Below are positions 10,681 to 23,940 of a stretch of DNA of 64,000 bases, one piece after another (the first letter of the stretch is position 1; the number at the start of each line of letters is the position of its first letter). The position numbers and the translations under genes were made by a program. Source of the DNA: Calliopsis andreniformis (Eukaryota > Arthropoda > Insecta > Hymenoptera > Andrenidae); contig NC_135067.1 of assembly GCF_051401765.1 (NCBI RefSeq), positions 20,517,501 to 20,581,500 of the forward strand. The letters run 5' to 3'. The notes under the pieces were generated by a model. The model was not told where the DNA came from. It was given only the letters and a program-made list of their open reading frames with translations, and did not search any database.

Positions 10681-13280
10681 TACATTCGTTTACCGAATAT
10701 AAAAAGCTTTTACTATGAACTGGTGAAACGGGTGAATTCTCCCTCGACGATGGTTGTCGGGGAACGTGCGTTTGTTTTCCGAATCTGAATGCATTTTCAT
10801 GTCTTTTAATGAGCTAATAGAAGGCTCCAAAAATTTCAGTGTATTCTGAATGTTCTTTGTAAACGACTGATGACAATACTTTGAAAGCACGTTTAATTCG
10901 TTACAGTGGAGTATTCGAACTTTCTTTTTACCGGAATCGTTGTAAACGTTAAACCGTCTGCGGCAATACGAACAATCTCTCAGACAGAGATAAGTGAAGT
11001 AGCTGGACGTTTTCGAAGGTAATTACAGCGAGTCAGCGACCTCGAAGACACGCACCCAACTGTTCCCTGTTTCCTCGTGGCTCATTTATCAGATCTCGAT
11101 CCACATTCCCCAAGCGGAATAACCGCGAGTTTGGGGCAATGTCAGTGGATGCTGGCCACGAAGGTGACCGAACGAAATGGAGTCCGATGGTAGGAGAGCA
11201 ACAGTCGCGGCGAAATTACACGGGGGAAGAATGCGGCGAGAGCATGCATTACGGCGTGGTTAAAGGGGCATGTAAGTAATTTGCTAAACTGGAGTAACGT
11301 CGTAATAAATACGGTAACCGTACCGTTCCCACCGCCCCGCTCCGTTTCGCTCATGCACACCCTCGCAACCGACTGCACCGCCAAGAAAGAAGAACCGTCT
11401 CGGGAATGCAGCTCGATGCTGCACCTCCAAGACGTGACATCGCCGTGTCGACGCTGCAGAGTCCTTTTGCAACTGCAGTTCCACGATCGTTTTGATCTAC
11501 CGCCTTTCGATGCACTTGGTTGTTGAATAGCTTGGGTGTTTATAACTCTACACGAAGGAATTCGAATAAGTTATGACTCGAAAATTGTAGAAATAGTAGT
11601 TCTAAGTTATAACAAACGCGATACGATGAGAATTATATATTGCAAACCACCTGCTTTTGTAGGAATGCTATTACACGAAAGAAGAAGCTGTTTGCTATTC
11701 ATTGCACGCTTCCCATTTCCATGAGGATTAATTTGAGCAAAACCAAGGGAGCCCAAAAGCGGTCACCGCGCGACTAATCACTGAGTATCAACGTCAAGTG
11801 GCATGGTTGAATCCGACCTCCGTCTCGAATCCTTCGTTTCTTGCTGCGGCACCGTAATGGAGCCGAGAATCCCGAAAGGTGGTCGAAAACGAAGGACAAG
11901 GCGCGATGTTTTAACCGAAAGCAAGGGAACGATCTCGCGATCCTGAGCGTGCTTGAGCATCGCTTCGGAACGGTCACCGAAGGATCGAGAGGTGGTCAGG
12001 TGAAAAAGAACGCCGCGGCACCTCATAGCTGGCTACAAAAGAGGAGCCGCGGGCGGAATGGAATGGAACGGAATGCCAGCGGCGTGTGAATTACATTCCT
12101 GACACGAGCTAAGCACAACCCGACATCCCATAGACCCACCTTACCGAACTTCTTCTTCTTCCCCTTCTTGGCGCTATTCAAACGGAGGATAGCAGCGCTC
12201 TTGCCTCGATTGACAACTTTTTGCAGATTCTCCTTTGCTAAAGTGATCTAATTCTTTTGGATGTGCACTACCTTCGAATGTCTTGCGGTCAGTGCGCGCG
12301 ACTCATCGAAATCGAGTATTCTGATGGTTCTGATTGGAAACATCAAGGCGAAACACCTTAGGAAATGTAGTTGCTCCTAAAAAAGGAATTATACGCTTCG
12401 TCTCTTAGGAATGAGCTTTCTAAACCACGTCGAATCAATAATAGATTCTATCGGACGATAAAGGATGCAACAAGCGTGGCAAACAGACTTGAAACGACAG
12501 ACCGTGCAAGTGGAACGATCCTTGCGGGAGGCATGCAAATAGCCAGACGCAGCCTCGAGCTGTCGAACAACGACTAATCAGAAAGATTGTTTCACGCCAA
12601 CAGATATAACGGAACAACCAGAATAGGCAGTGTTTTTATAGGGTTGTAAACATGTCTGGGGTAAGTAATGTTAACGCAACGTATGGCAGGACGAATGGGC
12701 TCGCTAGAACGGATAACTGGTACACAGCGAATAATGAATAGTCAGGCCAGGTATCGTCGATATGAACGATCACGTATGTGCGTGGCCGAGCGGGAACGAT
12801 CGTTGTGAACCTGACGATTTTCAGGCCGATGTTATTGGTAGCACGGCGACAGCATCGATAATTGCCAATCATTCGTAACAACCGCTAGAAATATATTGGA
12901 CGTTCATGCAGCCGGCTGGCCGGTTGTGTGTACACACGATATCATCGTTTGTTCGCCGATCGGTTTCCACAGCGGTCTGGTAGGCGCACGTCCGTCGTAC
13001 AATACAGTTTCGTTCAATACCTGTCAGTGATTCATGCGGTGTAATAGAATTTTTCAAGTGCGCCCCGCTCGAGGATCGTTCGCCAGGCCTGAAAAGTGAC
13101 AATATGTTTCACCGGTGTTCAATGAATCGATTACCCAGCTCCTTTATCCCGTCTCGCGATTGTAGTTACGCCACTCCTGAAGAGAACAATTTCCGCCGGA
13201 CGTGGACGGTTCCGATGGTCTCGTTTACCGAACGAGAACCGTTCGATTACGGTCCGCCACTCGAGCGAGCCCGTCGCGAG
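10681..13280. other. Intron-like DNA with minor repeats and isolated donor-like sites
   Basis: Contains a short GGAAT-type tandem repeat at 12055-12075. At 12652 an ATG with context aaacATG is followed by only three codons (MSG) and then GTAAGTAATG, a strong donor-like word at 12661. No promoter at the right distance precedes it, so it is noted but not called a gene. The open frames here (for example 11281-11526, 11841-12089) overlap frames on the other strand. Confidence 0.35.
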
Positions 13281-13440
13281 ATATTTATTAAATCGCCGCT
13301 ATTATGCCCACGGTTAACTCTAGCGACTGACCGCGGTTATTAATCCTCCCAGCCGCCATTCAGTCTTCTCCCATTAACATAATTGCCATTTAATCAGCGG
13401 GGGCTTGTTCTATTAATTCATTAATTGAGAGGCCTTTCGT
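13281..13440. promoter_or_regulatory. Candidate conserved non-coding or enhancer island
   Basis: A compact stretch with repeated homeodomain-type words (TTATTAA, TTAATCC, CATTAAC, TTTAATC, ATTAATTCATTAATTG) set in GC-rich flanks. TTAATCC fits a Bicoid/Otx-class core. There is no coding signal. Regulatory function is inferred only from motif density. Confidence 0.2.
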
Positions 13441-16400
13441 TAAGCGAAGCAGTGGCACAACGCTGGCCGAGTAACCCAGAAGAAAAGGAACCTCGTCTGA
13501 ATGAATGGAGGGAACGATGAAAGTGCAAAGGTCCGAGTAACGTTCCCAACGTCGACGTGACCTTCCCACCTTCTGGAAAATGCTTTCCACGAAGTCGTTA
13601 ACCCGCAGGGACAGCGTTCACCGTTCGTTCGCGGACAGCCGATCCGTTGTCTACCGTTCACGGTGGAATTGCGCGCGTATATGCACTTCCGTGTAACAGG
13701 CTAGCATTCAGTCGCGGCTGGGGCAAAGATTGCACGTTACAAGCGGCTCGCCAGGGACACAACGGTCCGTCTGTACCGGTAACTCGAACACGACGCGGCG
13801 ACAATCCGCTAGACAAACGGACGTACCAGCTAGACGGACGAACAGAAGACAGAGGCGCGCGAGGTGAAGCAACCACGACTGGTAACGTTAAGGCAGGAAG
13901 GCGCAACCATTGACCTTTACTTCTAGCTCGACCACGACGGCGGAGAGTCAAGCAGCGGATGACTGGGATCTGATCCGAGCCTAGACATTTTTTCCGTTCC
14001 TTTCGAGTAATCAGATAACGACAGCGTATCGAGTATCCTAAGACGGTCGCCTGAACGTCCTGTTTCCCAGCTATTAGCGCGTTTCCCGCGATTATTTCTC
14101 AATGTGTAATCTTGGATCTTTGCGGGAGTGGAGTGATCGCATCTTGAAAGCATCTTGCTGGATTTCGGCTAATGGTCATCGTTAACAGTAAATAACTGCT
14201 TCTCGAAATTCATAAATTTGAAGTCTGAATACTATCTCATATCGCAGACCCACTTTAAAGAAAATTACAATACTTGCCAATTAACGTAGAAGAACAAAGT
14301 TCAGGGAGAATCGAGGAACAAGGAACAAGATTCAGATGCCGTGTACTGAGACTTTTCATCTTCGATCGATCGGTCGGTATCTCCCAAGCGACGATCGTGG
14401 ATCGTAGATCCATAGTCTGACCATGGCACGGAATAACCGTGCCGCGAAGCAGATAAAAAGATGCGGATCTCCACCCGTAAGCACGTTTCCCACGAACGAA
14501 AGGGTGGATGACTCGGGCTCGAATCGACGACGACGAGGACTCGAAGTTGAATCGCTCGCGGTCGTTACTGCTTTACCGACGACGCCGATTCCTATCCTCC
14601 TCAATTACAGATCCTCGAGACGTGACCGGAGAAGTGACCTGGGCATCGTTCCACCGGTTCCCGATCCTTCGATCAGCTCGGCTTTATCAGGCACCTACGC
14701 TCGCTGCATCGGCAATACGCCTGGAAAAGCTTCCCGCCGCAGTTTCTGCCGATCGCCGAAATCATTCCGCGATTAGATCGATCCTTGGACCTGTGCTCTC
14801 CTCGGGTATCAGAGGAACCATTCCCTGTCTGTTAATTTAATTGGCTGAAGCATCACGTTCGCTCGAGCAAGCAGCTTTCGAGGTACTCGTGACCGATATA
14901 TCGTCATCTATTGGAACCTACCGAATTGGGCCAGCGGATGGTCCAGAATTTCAGAAAAATCTCCACTGTCTTACTTCTTCATCCAGTATTCTAAACCTGT
15001 TTCCTATGAAACTCAGAATACCTCGGCTGTAGTTGATATTTTCTCTGTGAGAATGTCAGTGTCTTAAAGGGTAGCCAGAACACCGAAGCGTTCATCAATT
15101 TCAGTTGGTCGATGGGACCAAGGTGGAAGGGCCACAGGGTACAAGACGCGTGCGTCTGATTCACGCAGCTCAAATCGAACGTATCGTGGAACGTCAATCA
15201 ACGATCTCGATACGATCTGACGTCTTCAAGCAGTAGCCAAGTCGAGCCGCTGCGATGCGACTGGCACCGTGGGGACGTGACAAATGATCCGATTTAACGA
15301 AATCCTCCTTGGACTGGGGCACGTTCGTTACCCGGTTCGTTATCGAATCGGGCGCAGTTAAATCAAGCTACCTGTGCACTGAACAGCAGTCTTCGAATCA
15401 GTTAGTTAGGTAACGTTGGAGGAGTCCCTTAACCTGCCCCCTGTAAATCGGTCGACCTCATCCGCGTGTTCACGACGATGCGACAATAAAGCAACGATAA
15501 AGCGACCTCGGCCCTGATTCGCGCAGGATTAGCAATTTGTAAGGGACCTTTCACCGAGCTATTTACGATTCGTCTTAATCCCGAGAAGCTTGTTGACGAA
15601 ATACGTGCAGTTGGTGTAGAGTTTAGGTAATTGAATATTCTGCGATTATAATTGTTCCTTTGGGAGGAAGGATTGCGAGAGACCTGGCTCCCTTCTTCGA
15701 TACTTTGCTTCCTACTTGACTCACCGATGGGTTGAGCAATTAATTTCTTCTCTATGAGTCACTTCGTAACTGCGACACAATGGATCTACATATAGGTAGT
15801 CAATAGTGGGATAGGAGACAACTGTCTTACATGTCCTGTGTAAGTTAATCTCAAATTGGTGGGAGTAGTACAAGGAACGTGAAGATGTAATAGAAAGGTA
15901 GGTACATTTAATTCTTCCTTTCTCTGAAGCAATTCTTCAAGTAATTTCTTCTTACTCAGAGTTTTCCGATTCAATTCAAGCCAGGTCGCGTCTTTATAAT
16001 TTAGGAGAACGTTCCTGCACGTACTGCCTTAATAATACCAGTTCAACCCCTATCCGTATCGGATCTGCGCTGAAGATACGAGAAGGAACCGTGGCTTCGA
16101 AAAATCGAGGGATTTTCGAGGAAACGCTGATCATAGGGATTTCGGGTGTTTCTAGATCGTACGTGTGACGCCATGGAGAGTGTTCACGATCGGAGTGAAC
16201 GATAAATGTTAATCTTGGTGGACCATCGCAGCTGAAAATCGTCTAAGTGAAAATTCTGGTGAGAAACTGTACCAATTATCGATATCCGTCAATCTGATAA
16301 TTTTTAACGAATTTATAGAGCCTAGGTATTACACACATTTAACAGTTCCATTTTGTTATAGATAACACGAACAACGGGAATAAGATTCCTCGTTGAACTT

Positions 16401-17900
16401 GGGTTGGGAAATATTTATCTGATAAATCACAGGATACAATGTATACTAATGAAACAGGCACGCGCAAATATTTTCCTCGTTAATCAACGCACGTTCTATC
16501 GGTGGATGCAATTAATTTGTCGTCGCGTAAAGGCACGGCTGACAGTCGCTCGTTTATATCGAGCATTCCGTACGTCCCACTCACAATTTCGCCCGATAAT
16601 CGTCCGGCAAACCGACCGACGATCTTTTTTCCAGTTGACCAGGCAAGTTTTTCATGCAATCGAGCCAGGCGGTTTGTTGCAGCACGGCTGGTAACGCGGC
16701 CATGAACAAGAGGGGTTATACAAGGCGGTGCTGATGACAGTGATTATTATATCTTGTTACCACCGGCGGTGTGGCTCGTAGCTGAATCGCGGCGCGGCTT
16801 AACGCATCGTTCACGCGAATCATTATCTTAAAGACCTGCTCGATATGAATCTCGATCAGACGAGCGCCTATTTAAGGAATGAAGGAGAACTGGAGATCGG
16901 GACAGGGGGATGGAAAGTGGAAGTAAAAACTGGCTGAGGAAGGGGAGATGTAATGAGCAATATAAACTGACATTATAGACGTACCGCTGTGCATTAGGAA
17001 CACTTGAAAAAATTGTGTGCTGAAAATATTAGAGGAAGTAAATGATGACGTCGAGAGTGGCTATAATATAGCAATAAAGTTTGCTTCGGGGTATTAAAAG
17101 TTAGAAAAGACTGTCTTCGTGGAATGTAATTAATGTTGAATAATAATTTATGTAATATACAAGGATTTAGGGTCACTGAAAATAAATACAATAACTAGGT
17201 TGAAGTATAAGATGGAACTAAATGATACTCAACTTACGAGTTTCTTATTAGGTTAGATCGATCATTTCTAAGATTAACAGTTAGAAATAGGTTACTCATA
17301 TTGAATTTACCTAATTGGTGGGCAAGGGTACTAGGACCGTATCTTCAGCCGCATCTCTATCAAGGTGGCCAGATACCGAAGTTCCGATCGGAGGCAGAGA
17401 AACTCGGAAAGGAGGGCATCGAAAGCAATTTTGCGAAGTTTAAATTGAAATGTAAACCCATTTTAAACATTCACTACCCTAACTTTGTATCTAGATCCCT
17501 AGATGTGTTGCAGATTAATTTTGATAAAAGCATCTCATCGCTTACACCCGTGGCTCATTAACTATCACCCACAGCAGCCTCGAGTCCTCTCACGCCCCAC
17601 TTAAAAAACTAATAAAAAAAGTGTTCAATTGTTTATACCGAGCACAAAGCAAAGTCTAGCATACTCATCAAAGAGCCGCGAGCGCTGGCCAAGCCCTGGA
17701 GCCAACATCGCCAGATCGTTTCATAACTAATACCCACTGGCTATTTTTCACAGTCCTCCTCCTCGAACTTCGAAATTACATGTCTGGTCGCGAACCCTCG
17801 GCTGCTGTACGATAAAGCACAAGCTTGAGGGAAGAGAGGGGGTTCAGTAGAGAGGGACAAGGGGTGGTGACGCTTAGCGGAAACGGCGATCGCTAACGAA
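13441..17900. other. Intron-like DNA, no gene seen
   Basis: Mixed composition: GC-rich around 13500-15000 and AT-rich around 16900-17320. Frames at 14423-14840 (+, two overlapping) and 13658-13951 (-) lack motifs. The frame at 17301-17561 (+) starts without an ATG and has no acceptor at its edge. G-rich sequence lies at 17825-17930. Confidence 0.4.
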
Positions 17901-18400
17901 AAACAGTCGGGGCGGAAGGAGAGGCAATGGGAGCGCGATCTCGTAGGAAAATATTAACTCAAGCCTGGGGATGGGATCGGCTTTACAATAAATAGAATAA
18001 ATATGACGTACGGTGGAGCGACGTACAGCGAGCATGGAGAGCGTAAGTGGGATCTAAATTGAATGGAGAGCACCGGCCGCTCGTAGACCAAAGTGGAAGC
18101 TTCGAGAGAGCACGAGGGGGGAGAGGAGGAAGTTGAAGTGGTGGAAGTGCCGTCCCGGATGATAGCCTCGCTTTATTGTTTTCTGCCCGGCGGCCACCCG
18201 GTATGTGTACCCTCCAGCCTCGCGAAATAAGCGTATATATCGGTGTCGTAGTGGCTGGTTCGAGTTTTAATAATTCCGCGAGCAGGACGACAAGAGAGGA
18301 AGAGGGCGAAGCACGGACGGATGGGGTACCATCGGGCACATCCGGTGAATCGGTTCTACGTGTTAGCAATAACCGTTGCTTCAACCCGAGCAAATAGTGT
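17901..18400. other. GC-rich patch, no recognised gene
   Basis: CpG-rich sequence with a 136-codon minus-strand frame (17983-18393) and a 73-codon plus-strand frame, neither with a recognisable motif. Many of the proline, leucine and serine residues in the minus frame come from the purine-rich opposite strand near 18100-18150. Confidence 0.3.
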
Positions 18401-20356
18401 ATCGATGACTTTATCCTTTCGTTATTGCATTTGTGGGGTTACAGTGATTGAATGGATGAAGATTTATATGGAGCTTCTGATTAAAAACGGGGAGTTATAA
18501 AAAGTGAAAGGTCAGTCGTTCGTTAAGCAAAATTGTACGTCATTGGCGCTTGAGGAACTGGGCGTTATCGGACGTGAGTTGCGCGGAAGGGGCGCAGAAG
18601 CGAGATTGTCGGCAATTGTATGTTCCAAGGGTTTCAAAGGCAGCGCAGAGAAGGTTCGTAACCGAGTGCTGCTGGCTGGCCAGCTCGAGGTGATTTTTAG
18701 TCATGCAGATGACGCTGCCACGAATACTTTGTATCGGCGCCGTTAAATAACGCATTTTAAAGTCCGATGCAATATAGCCGTTTGTCGGTGCTGCCTTTAA
18801 AGAAGTTCATTTCACGAACAGCCAGCTCGACTTAATAACTTTCCCGACAAGATGGATTCCTTTCTGCTTCCCTTCGAGCGGCCAGTCATTATGCATGCCC
18901 GACCCGCTCGCATCGGCCTCGATCGACTCTAAATCCGTTCGGGAGGGATTAAAAACGGCCCCCAATGAATTTCCTCGCGCTGATTCGCGCCTGCACCTCA
19001 TAAACAGTCTGCTGGATGAATCTCGTCGCAGAGGGATACCCGTGTTCCCTCGTGGAGCTTCAAAGTCAAACGTCAAAGCGTTGGGCAAAGGTGTCATGGG
19101 TACTTCTGTTCGCGAGAGAGTCAATTTTCCGAGGGTACATCGTTTCATCGGCAACGATCGTTTCCTTTATGCTTGGCTTCGTACATTCGGTAATTACACA
19201 TGGCCGATCGTCGGGCATCGGGTTAAATTGGCTCCCAGAGGTCCGAGGCGAGACCCGGCTGAAGGAAATTGAAGGGATGGTTGGTCAGAAACTTTTTCGA
19301 ATCGATCGGTGAAAGAGCGCAGAGGCACGCTCTCGGCGGAGGGAACTGAATGGCTGGAGGAAAAAGGAAGGACACGATCGTGTGATCGTAATTTTTGCAG
19401 ACAGTGGATCGCGATGATTCACTCGAAAAAGCAGCCATAGGCACTGACGATCAGCAATCACGATACCCCGCCGTGTGCTCTTACCGGGGGTTAATAACGG
19501 CCAGCGCTTTCAGGGAGCTATATCTCACCCATGTACACCTCCTTAAGCCTCCTTCACAAAGCAGGGCGCAACAAAATAACATCTTCCGCCGCTTTATTGG
19601 CCAATCGACTGCACATTGCCGTCGACGGCCACGACCGTACATATATCAACCTGACTGCCGATTCGAGTAATTATTGGCCGTTCTGAAACACCGAGGCGCC
19701 GAGAGAGTGTTTCGTTGTCGCCGATAAATAGCGGAGCGACGAATAATAAGTGAAGTGTGAGAGGGGTATTAATAACGGCGATAGGAGCGGGAAGCAAAGA
19801 AAGTTGCCTGATCTAAAATTTATCGACGGTGCTTGAAAGGAATTTATAAGCGTCTATTGCTATTACTTTAAGCGCAGTGCACTGCTTACTGAAAGCAATG
19901 CTATACATCACTTTATTCTCGGAGCTTTCTATATACAGTGTACAGTCGGGGTGGTAAAATATTGGAAAAGAGGTTAAATTTTAATATTGAACATTCACGT
20001 TCTATAGATTACAGTTTCCTTGGAATACAGCTTACCAATTTCCGTAGACAAAACGTCGAAAGTGTGGTAAACTACCTTTCTTTAGCGACTACTAAAATAC
20101 AAATTTATTTTCTGAGAACACCTCCGTAATTTGCAATTAGTTGAGAAACTTGTCATCATCATCAATGTTATCTTCCACGTTTCTAAGAATTGTCAGCAGC
20201 GCGGTCAATTTTCTGGAATTCTAGCTGAAGTGATTTTCCAATGATTTTCCAAGCAATCGCGTTGGTTTAACTTACGTCGTTCAAGCCAAATTGCGAGATC
20301 TACAATGCACTCATTCGTGTGCCTGAAAGCGAGGAAACGGGGTCAGCAAAGTTGTT
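18401..20356. other. Intron-like DNA with overlapping protein-like frames, no firm gene
   Basis: A TATAAAAAG string occurs at 18496-18504. The plus frame at 18504-18746 contains no ATG, while the opposite strand carries a 71-codon ATG frame (18540-18755). Both read as plausible protein, and neither has splice sites or a promoter in the right place. A perfect 11-bp tandem duplication (TGATTTTCCAA twice) occupies 20231-20252. Confidence 0.3.
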
Positions 20357-20464
20357 TTAAACAAAAACTCGCAACTCGCGTAAGAAGTCTTCGTCCCCAA
20401 TGCTTTTAAGGAGCTGCAATTTTTCCTGGATATTCTGTTCTATAGCACCGATGCTGTTTCTTTC
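20357..20464 (-). CDS. Candidate minus-strand terminal exon, function unknown
   Basis: On the minus strand, tttgctcgcctcgcag is an acceptable acceptor (AG at 20466-20465). The frame that follows encodes 35 residues and stops at 20357. It enters in phase 0. The peptide contains IEQNIQEKLQLLKS followed by an acidic stretch, strongly suggesting an amphipathic or coiled-coil helix, and its codon use looks balanced. The open frame continues 51 codons upstream of the acceptor, where it reads less like protein and has no clear start. I found no upstream partner exon on minus and no family resemblance. Chance remains more likely than a real exon, but this is among the more protein-like pieces in the window. 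Confidence 0.15.
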   Translation of the reverse strand, partial: ERNSIGAIEQNIQEKLQLLKSIGDEDFLRELRVFV

Positions 20465-20617
20465 CTGCGAGGCGAGCAAAGTGTTCGAAGCGTGTAATTG
20501 GAAAGCTTCGAGACAAAGAAGGGACGTGAAATGGTTGAAACGAGACCACCGGTTTCCATCGGTCTTCGAAGACTTAATTACCACCACCTTGGGGTAAGAA
20601 TGGCGTCTAGTAGCCAA

Positions 20618-23560
20618 CCGAAGACGAATGACCTAGAAACCTTTTGCCCGACAGCGTAACTTGCCCAATGAATCTTTTTAAGTCTTCGTGATCGCGTGTA
20701 CCGGAACTCGATTCATTTGTGGCAAAGAGCTACGTGAGGCAATTAAGTCTCAACGGTAGGTTGGACAATTCTGATGGTTGAGATAGATTCTTTATCGAAT
20801 AGCCAATTAAGGATACCTTCTTATGCCGTATAGTTAAATATTCAATTCATTCAGGTTTCAAAGGATTATTTAAACCATGTTAATCTGAAGACATGGAAAG
20901 AATCATTGTTTCGCTGCGCTCAACTTTCAGCCCCAGGAAATTCACACAATCGGAGGCTAAATGTCAGATATACGCATGATCTATTTCGCTCTTTCTCCAC
21001 ACAATCTTCTCGTCGCGAGAACGAAGCACTCGAACGAAGCACTCGAACGACTTCGTCCGGTAGGCCGACTCTTTCCGAGTAATCGAGCAGAGGATTGCGC
21101 GAGTGACTGAGTGACTTACAATCCCGATAGGATCTCCCTAATGATCGAACACGAGACTCCCACACATGGATCCAGCGATCCTCCAACAGTGGGCTACGAT
21201 CTGAAAACCGAGAGACCCATTACGAGGCACCACAGCCTGAGAGACGTTATCAGCACCGGACGTTCTCGAACGCTGATCCTCCTAATTGTTGACACGCCAC
21301 TCTACATACGACCTTACACGTGTGCGTACATGTCCAGCAAGGAGAGGTTTGATCCTAATGTGACTCTACGAGCTGTCTGTTCACGCAGTGGTTACGTAAC
21401 TGATTGTCAGAATACGTTAGAGGACACGTATCATTGACTCGCTGGAGATAGGTGACAGTTTCAAGTAGAATTCTGTTTCAAGTAATTCGCCAGACACAGA
21501 GGGTTTTTGAAAGGAGTCGTCCGAGAAAAACGACGCAAGGACCGAGCAAGGTGCATTCGCTTAGAATCGTGACCTCCCAGAACGCAGCGATAAGTGAGTC
21601 GTTAAACGTGTACGATTCCAGGGTTGTAACCCTGTGTAATCGAGCCGCGATGCATCAGCAGGATATGCGAGCTCTTATAACGCGTCTATGTTTAGCGTTG
21701 TCTGGCGCGGCCGTGACCATTAAAGACGCCAAGGTTGCTGCTGAAGGACCGCCAGACGATTCGTCCGTCCGTCATAAAGCGCAAATTTTCTGAGGGCGTA
21801 ATCTCGAAACACGAAACAGCAATCGAGCGACGTCCACGTCCCGCGACGTGAATCGCCGATTAGAACGCAATAAAGTTTTCGTGGTGTTCGAAAACGCCAT
21901 AAAGATTGGTCAGGCGATACAACTGGGCTCTGTGGTCCGGCTATACTGTTGCGATAAAGCAGCATAATACACATTATAAATTAAATTGCTGTGTTTCTTG
22001 GAGGCGCTGGAACATCCAGTGAAGTTTCATTGCGAATATTTTACTTAAATCACTGCCTTAAGTAGTATCCATAATGATTATGAAGATAGATATAACTGAA
22101 TATATTTATAGAAATAAATGGATCGAAGTGAGAAGTGCGTAATCAGAAGTGCAAAATGATCCTTATAAAAGTGAATCTATACTCAATAAATAAAACACCA
22201 AGTATAAGGTATCCCTCTTCTATATTTCGCTGATCAAAGCTGATATAACCAACACTTCCGACGATTTCGAGAACTTACACGATTTTCCAATAAAATTGTA
22301 CCCCGTCTCAGCATCCGCTAAAAAGCTGATACTAGCTGATACGATCACGATCGAGGGGTATGAGTTAGCAATGCTTCTTGGTTACATTTTCCAGATGGTG
22401 TGCGAGCTCTGTTTCCCGGTCACGTGCATGTGGCACGTGTTGCGGTGTCGTTCGGCACGTGCCACGGCGCTTCATCGTTGTCCGCGAGCTTTTCACCAAC
22501 CCTCCACCCCAGCCACCGTGATTTCCGTGTTGACAGACGCAAGACTATTCGCTTGAGCTCCGCTAAAATTTTGCGAAACAGTCTCGGGGTTGGAAGTTTT
22601 GTATTTCAAACGAAAAACTCCCCCGAGGCTTTTCTTCTCGACGTTCCCATTACTTGACTGATCGTTTGCAGGGGTTCGTCTATTGGACGATTATTAATGG
22701 TACGGTGACTATGCTAGCATAATAAACCCATGGATATGTTCTAAACTGTGGTAACAGCCTCGGGAACACGTGCCGCAAGGATTTTCCATGGAAGGGGTAA
22801 TTTAAAGGATGACGATAGGGTTTTAGTGTTATACGCCACAGGCCTTCACCGACAGCATCCAATCGGATGGAAACTGGGCATTTTCCTGAAGAAGCTTGCG
22901 TTTGAAAAATATTTATCGTTCTTTAGAACTGAAAAATTCTTTCCCTTTCACTGATTTCTTTAAAGTGTGGAAATCACGAAATTAAAGATCAAAAGGATCC
23001 CAAGTACTCGTAATCATTTAAAGCAAATGAAATGAATTCTCGAAAGCACTTCTGAAAAGTCTGGTAGAAGCACACGGTGGCTAAAAACAAATGGTCGCAG
23101 AGCTCACGGAACCGTTTACAAACGCTTTCAAATAATTAAACAGAGCGCTCGGTGCTGCAGAACGCTCGAGAATCTTATGCAACAACGTTTCCCTAAAATA
23201 ATATCTCCCCACTGGCACGAAAGCATTCCCATTCTCCGCTTATTTGCACTCCACCAAACACCGTTTGTAATTTCCTCCGGCCGGCCTTAATAACACTTTC
23301 CACCGTATTCCGGGAACGTGTTAACCAGATCGAGTACAATCAGCCAAGGGAAGAAAGTGTACCCGTGCGCTTCGCGAGCACGGGAACAAGGGATATACAC
23401 GCGATCCCTTTCGTGCCTCCGCATATTCGCCTCGGTAAGAAGAAAATTAGCGTCTTGGATCGTCGGCTCACGAACGGCCAGGAAGAGGGACGGAATGAGA
23501 GAGGGGAGGACGAGTGTCGAACCGTGCGCCACACCACGCCGGACCATTTTGCGATCCTTT
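20618..23560. other. Intron-like DNA with weak open frames
   Basis: A frame at 21111-21437 (+) has its first ATG at 21141, giving 98 codons. Its product has one hydrophobic patch (TLILLIVD) but no signal peptide or domain, and the opposite strand is open over part of it. TATAAAAG at 22165-22172 is followed first by a three-codon frame. A pyrimidine run ending ccccgtctcag near 22310 is acceptor-like, but no donor follows in the open frame. None of these is called as a gene. Confidence 0.3.
21022..21050. repeat. 13-bp tandem repeat, 2.2 copies
   Basis: The unit CGAAGCACTCGAA occurs at 21022-21034 and 21035-21047, followed by the start of a third copy. The copies are identical, so the duplication is probably recent. 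Confidence 0.75.
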
Positions 23561-23680
23561 TCCCCTCGTCCGCTCTGCACCTTCCTTTTCTACTGCTTCC
23601 TACTGCATCTTCCTCTCGTTATCTTCGCCCCGTTTCGTTCCTCTCGCTCTGTTTCCAGATTTCCCTCGTTTCTTCCTCTG

Positions 23681-23726
<46 letters not shown>

Positions 23727-23760
23727 CCTCCGCTTTTGCTTTCCTCCTTTTTTTTCGCTC
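23560..23760. repeat. Long pyrimidine-rich tract (strand-asymmetric)
   Basis: About 200 bases on plus are overwhelmingly C and T, including the (TC)n microsatellite and a T8 run near 23747. On minus this is a GA-rich tract of the kind bound by GAGA-type factors in insects. Spurious serine/leucine-rich frames on plus and arginine/glutamate-rich frames on minus arise from it and are not genes. Confidence 0.7.
23684..23715. repeat. (TC)n dinucleotide microsatellite, about 16 units
   Basis: Uninterrupted TC repeat, broken by a single A at 23716 and continuing as a short imperfect copy to about 23729. Confidence 0.95.
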
Positions 23761-23940
23761 GTAACAAACATCCGCGATTTAAACCGCAGCAAAGTGGGCA
23801 TGGCGAACGTAAGGACCGTGACCAATACGATTTGGAGGTGCTTATTTCCCTCAGCCAACGTTGCACAATAATGTTCCCCTCTCTGGTTAAATTCGAATTT
23901 CGACCGCGACCAACGAGTTCGTTCCTCCTCTGAACAATCT

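Noticed and set aside
18504..18755. Protein-like frames on both strands next to a TATA-like box
   Set aside because: The plus frame has no ATG and no acceptor after the upstream stop. The minus frame has only a generic ATG and no promoter at the right distance.
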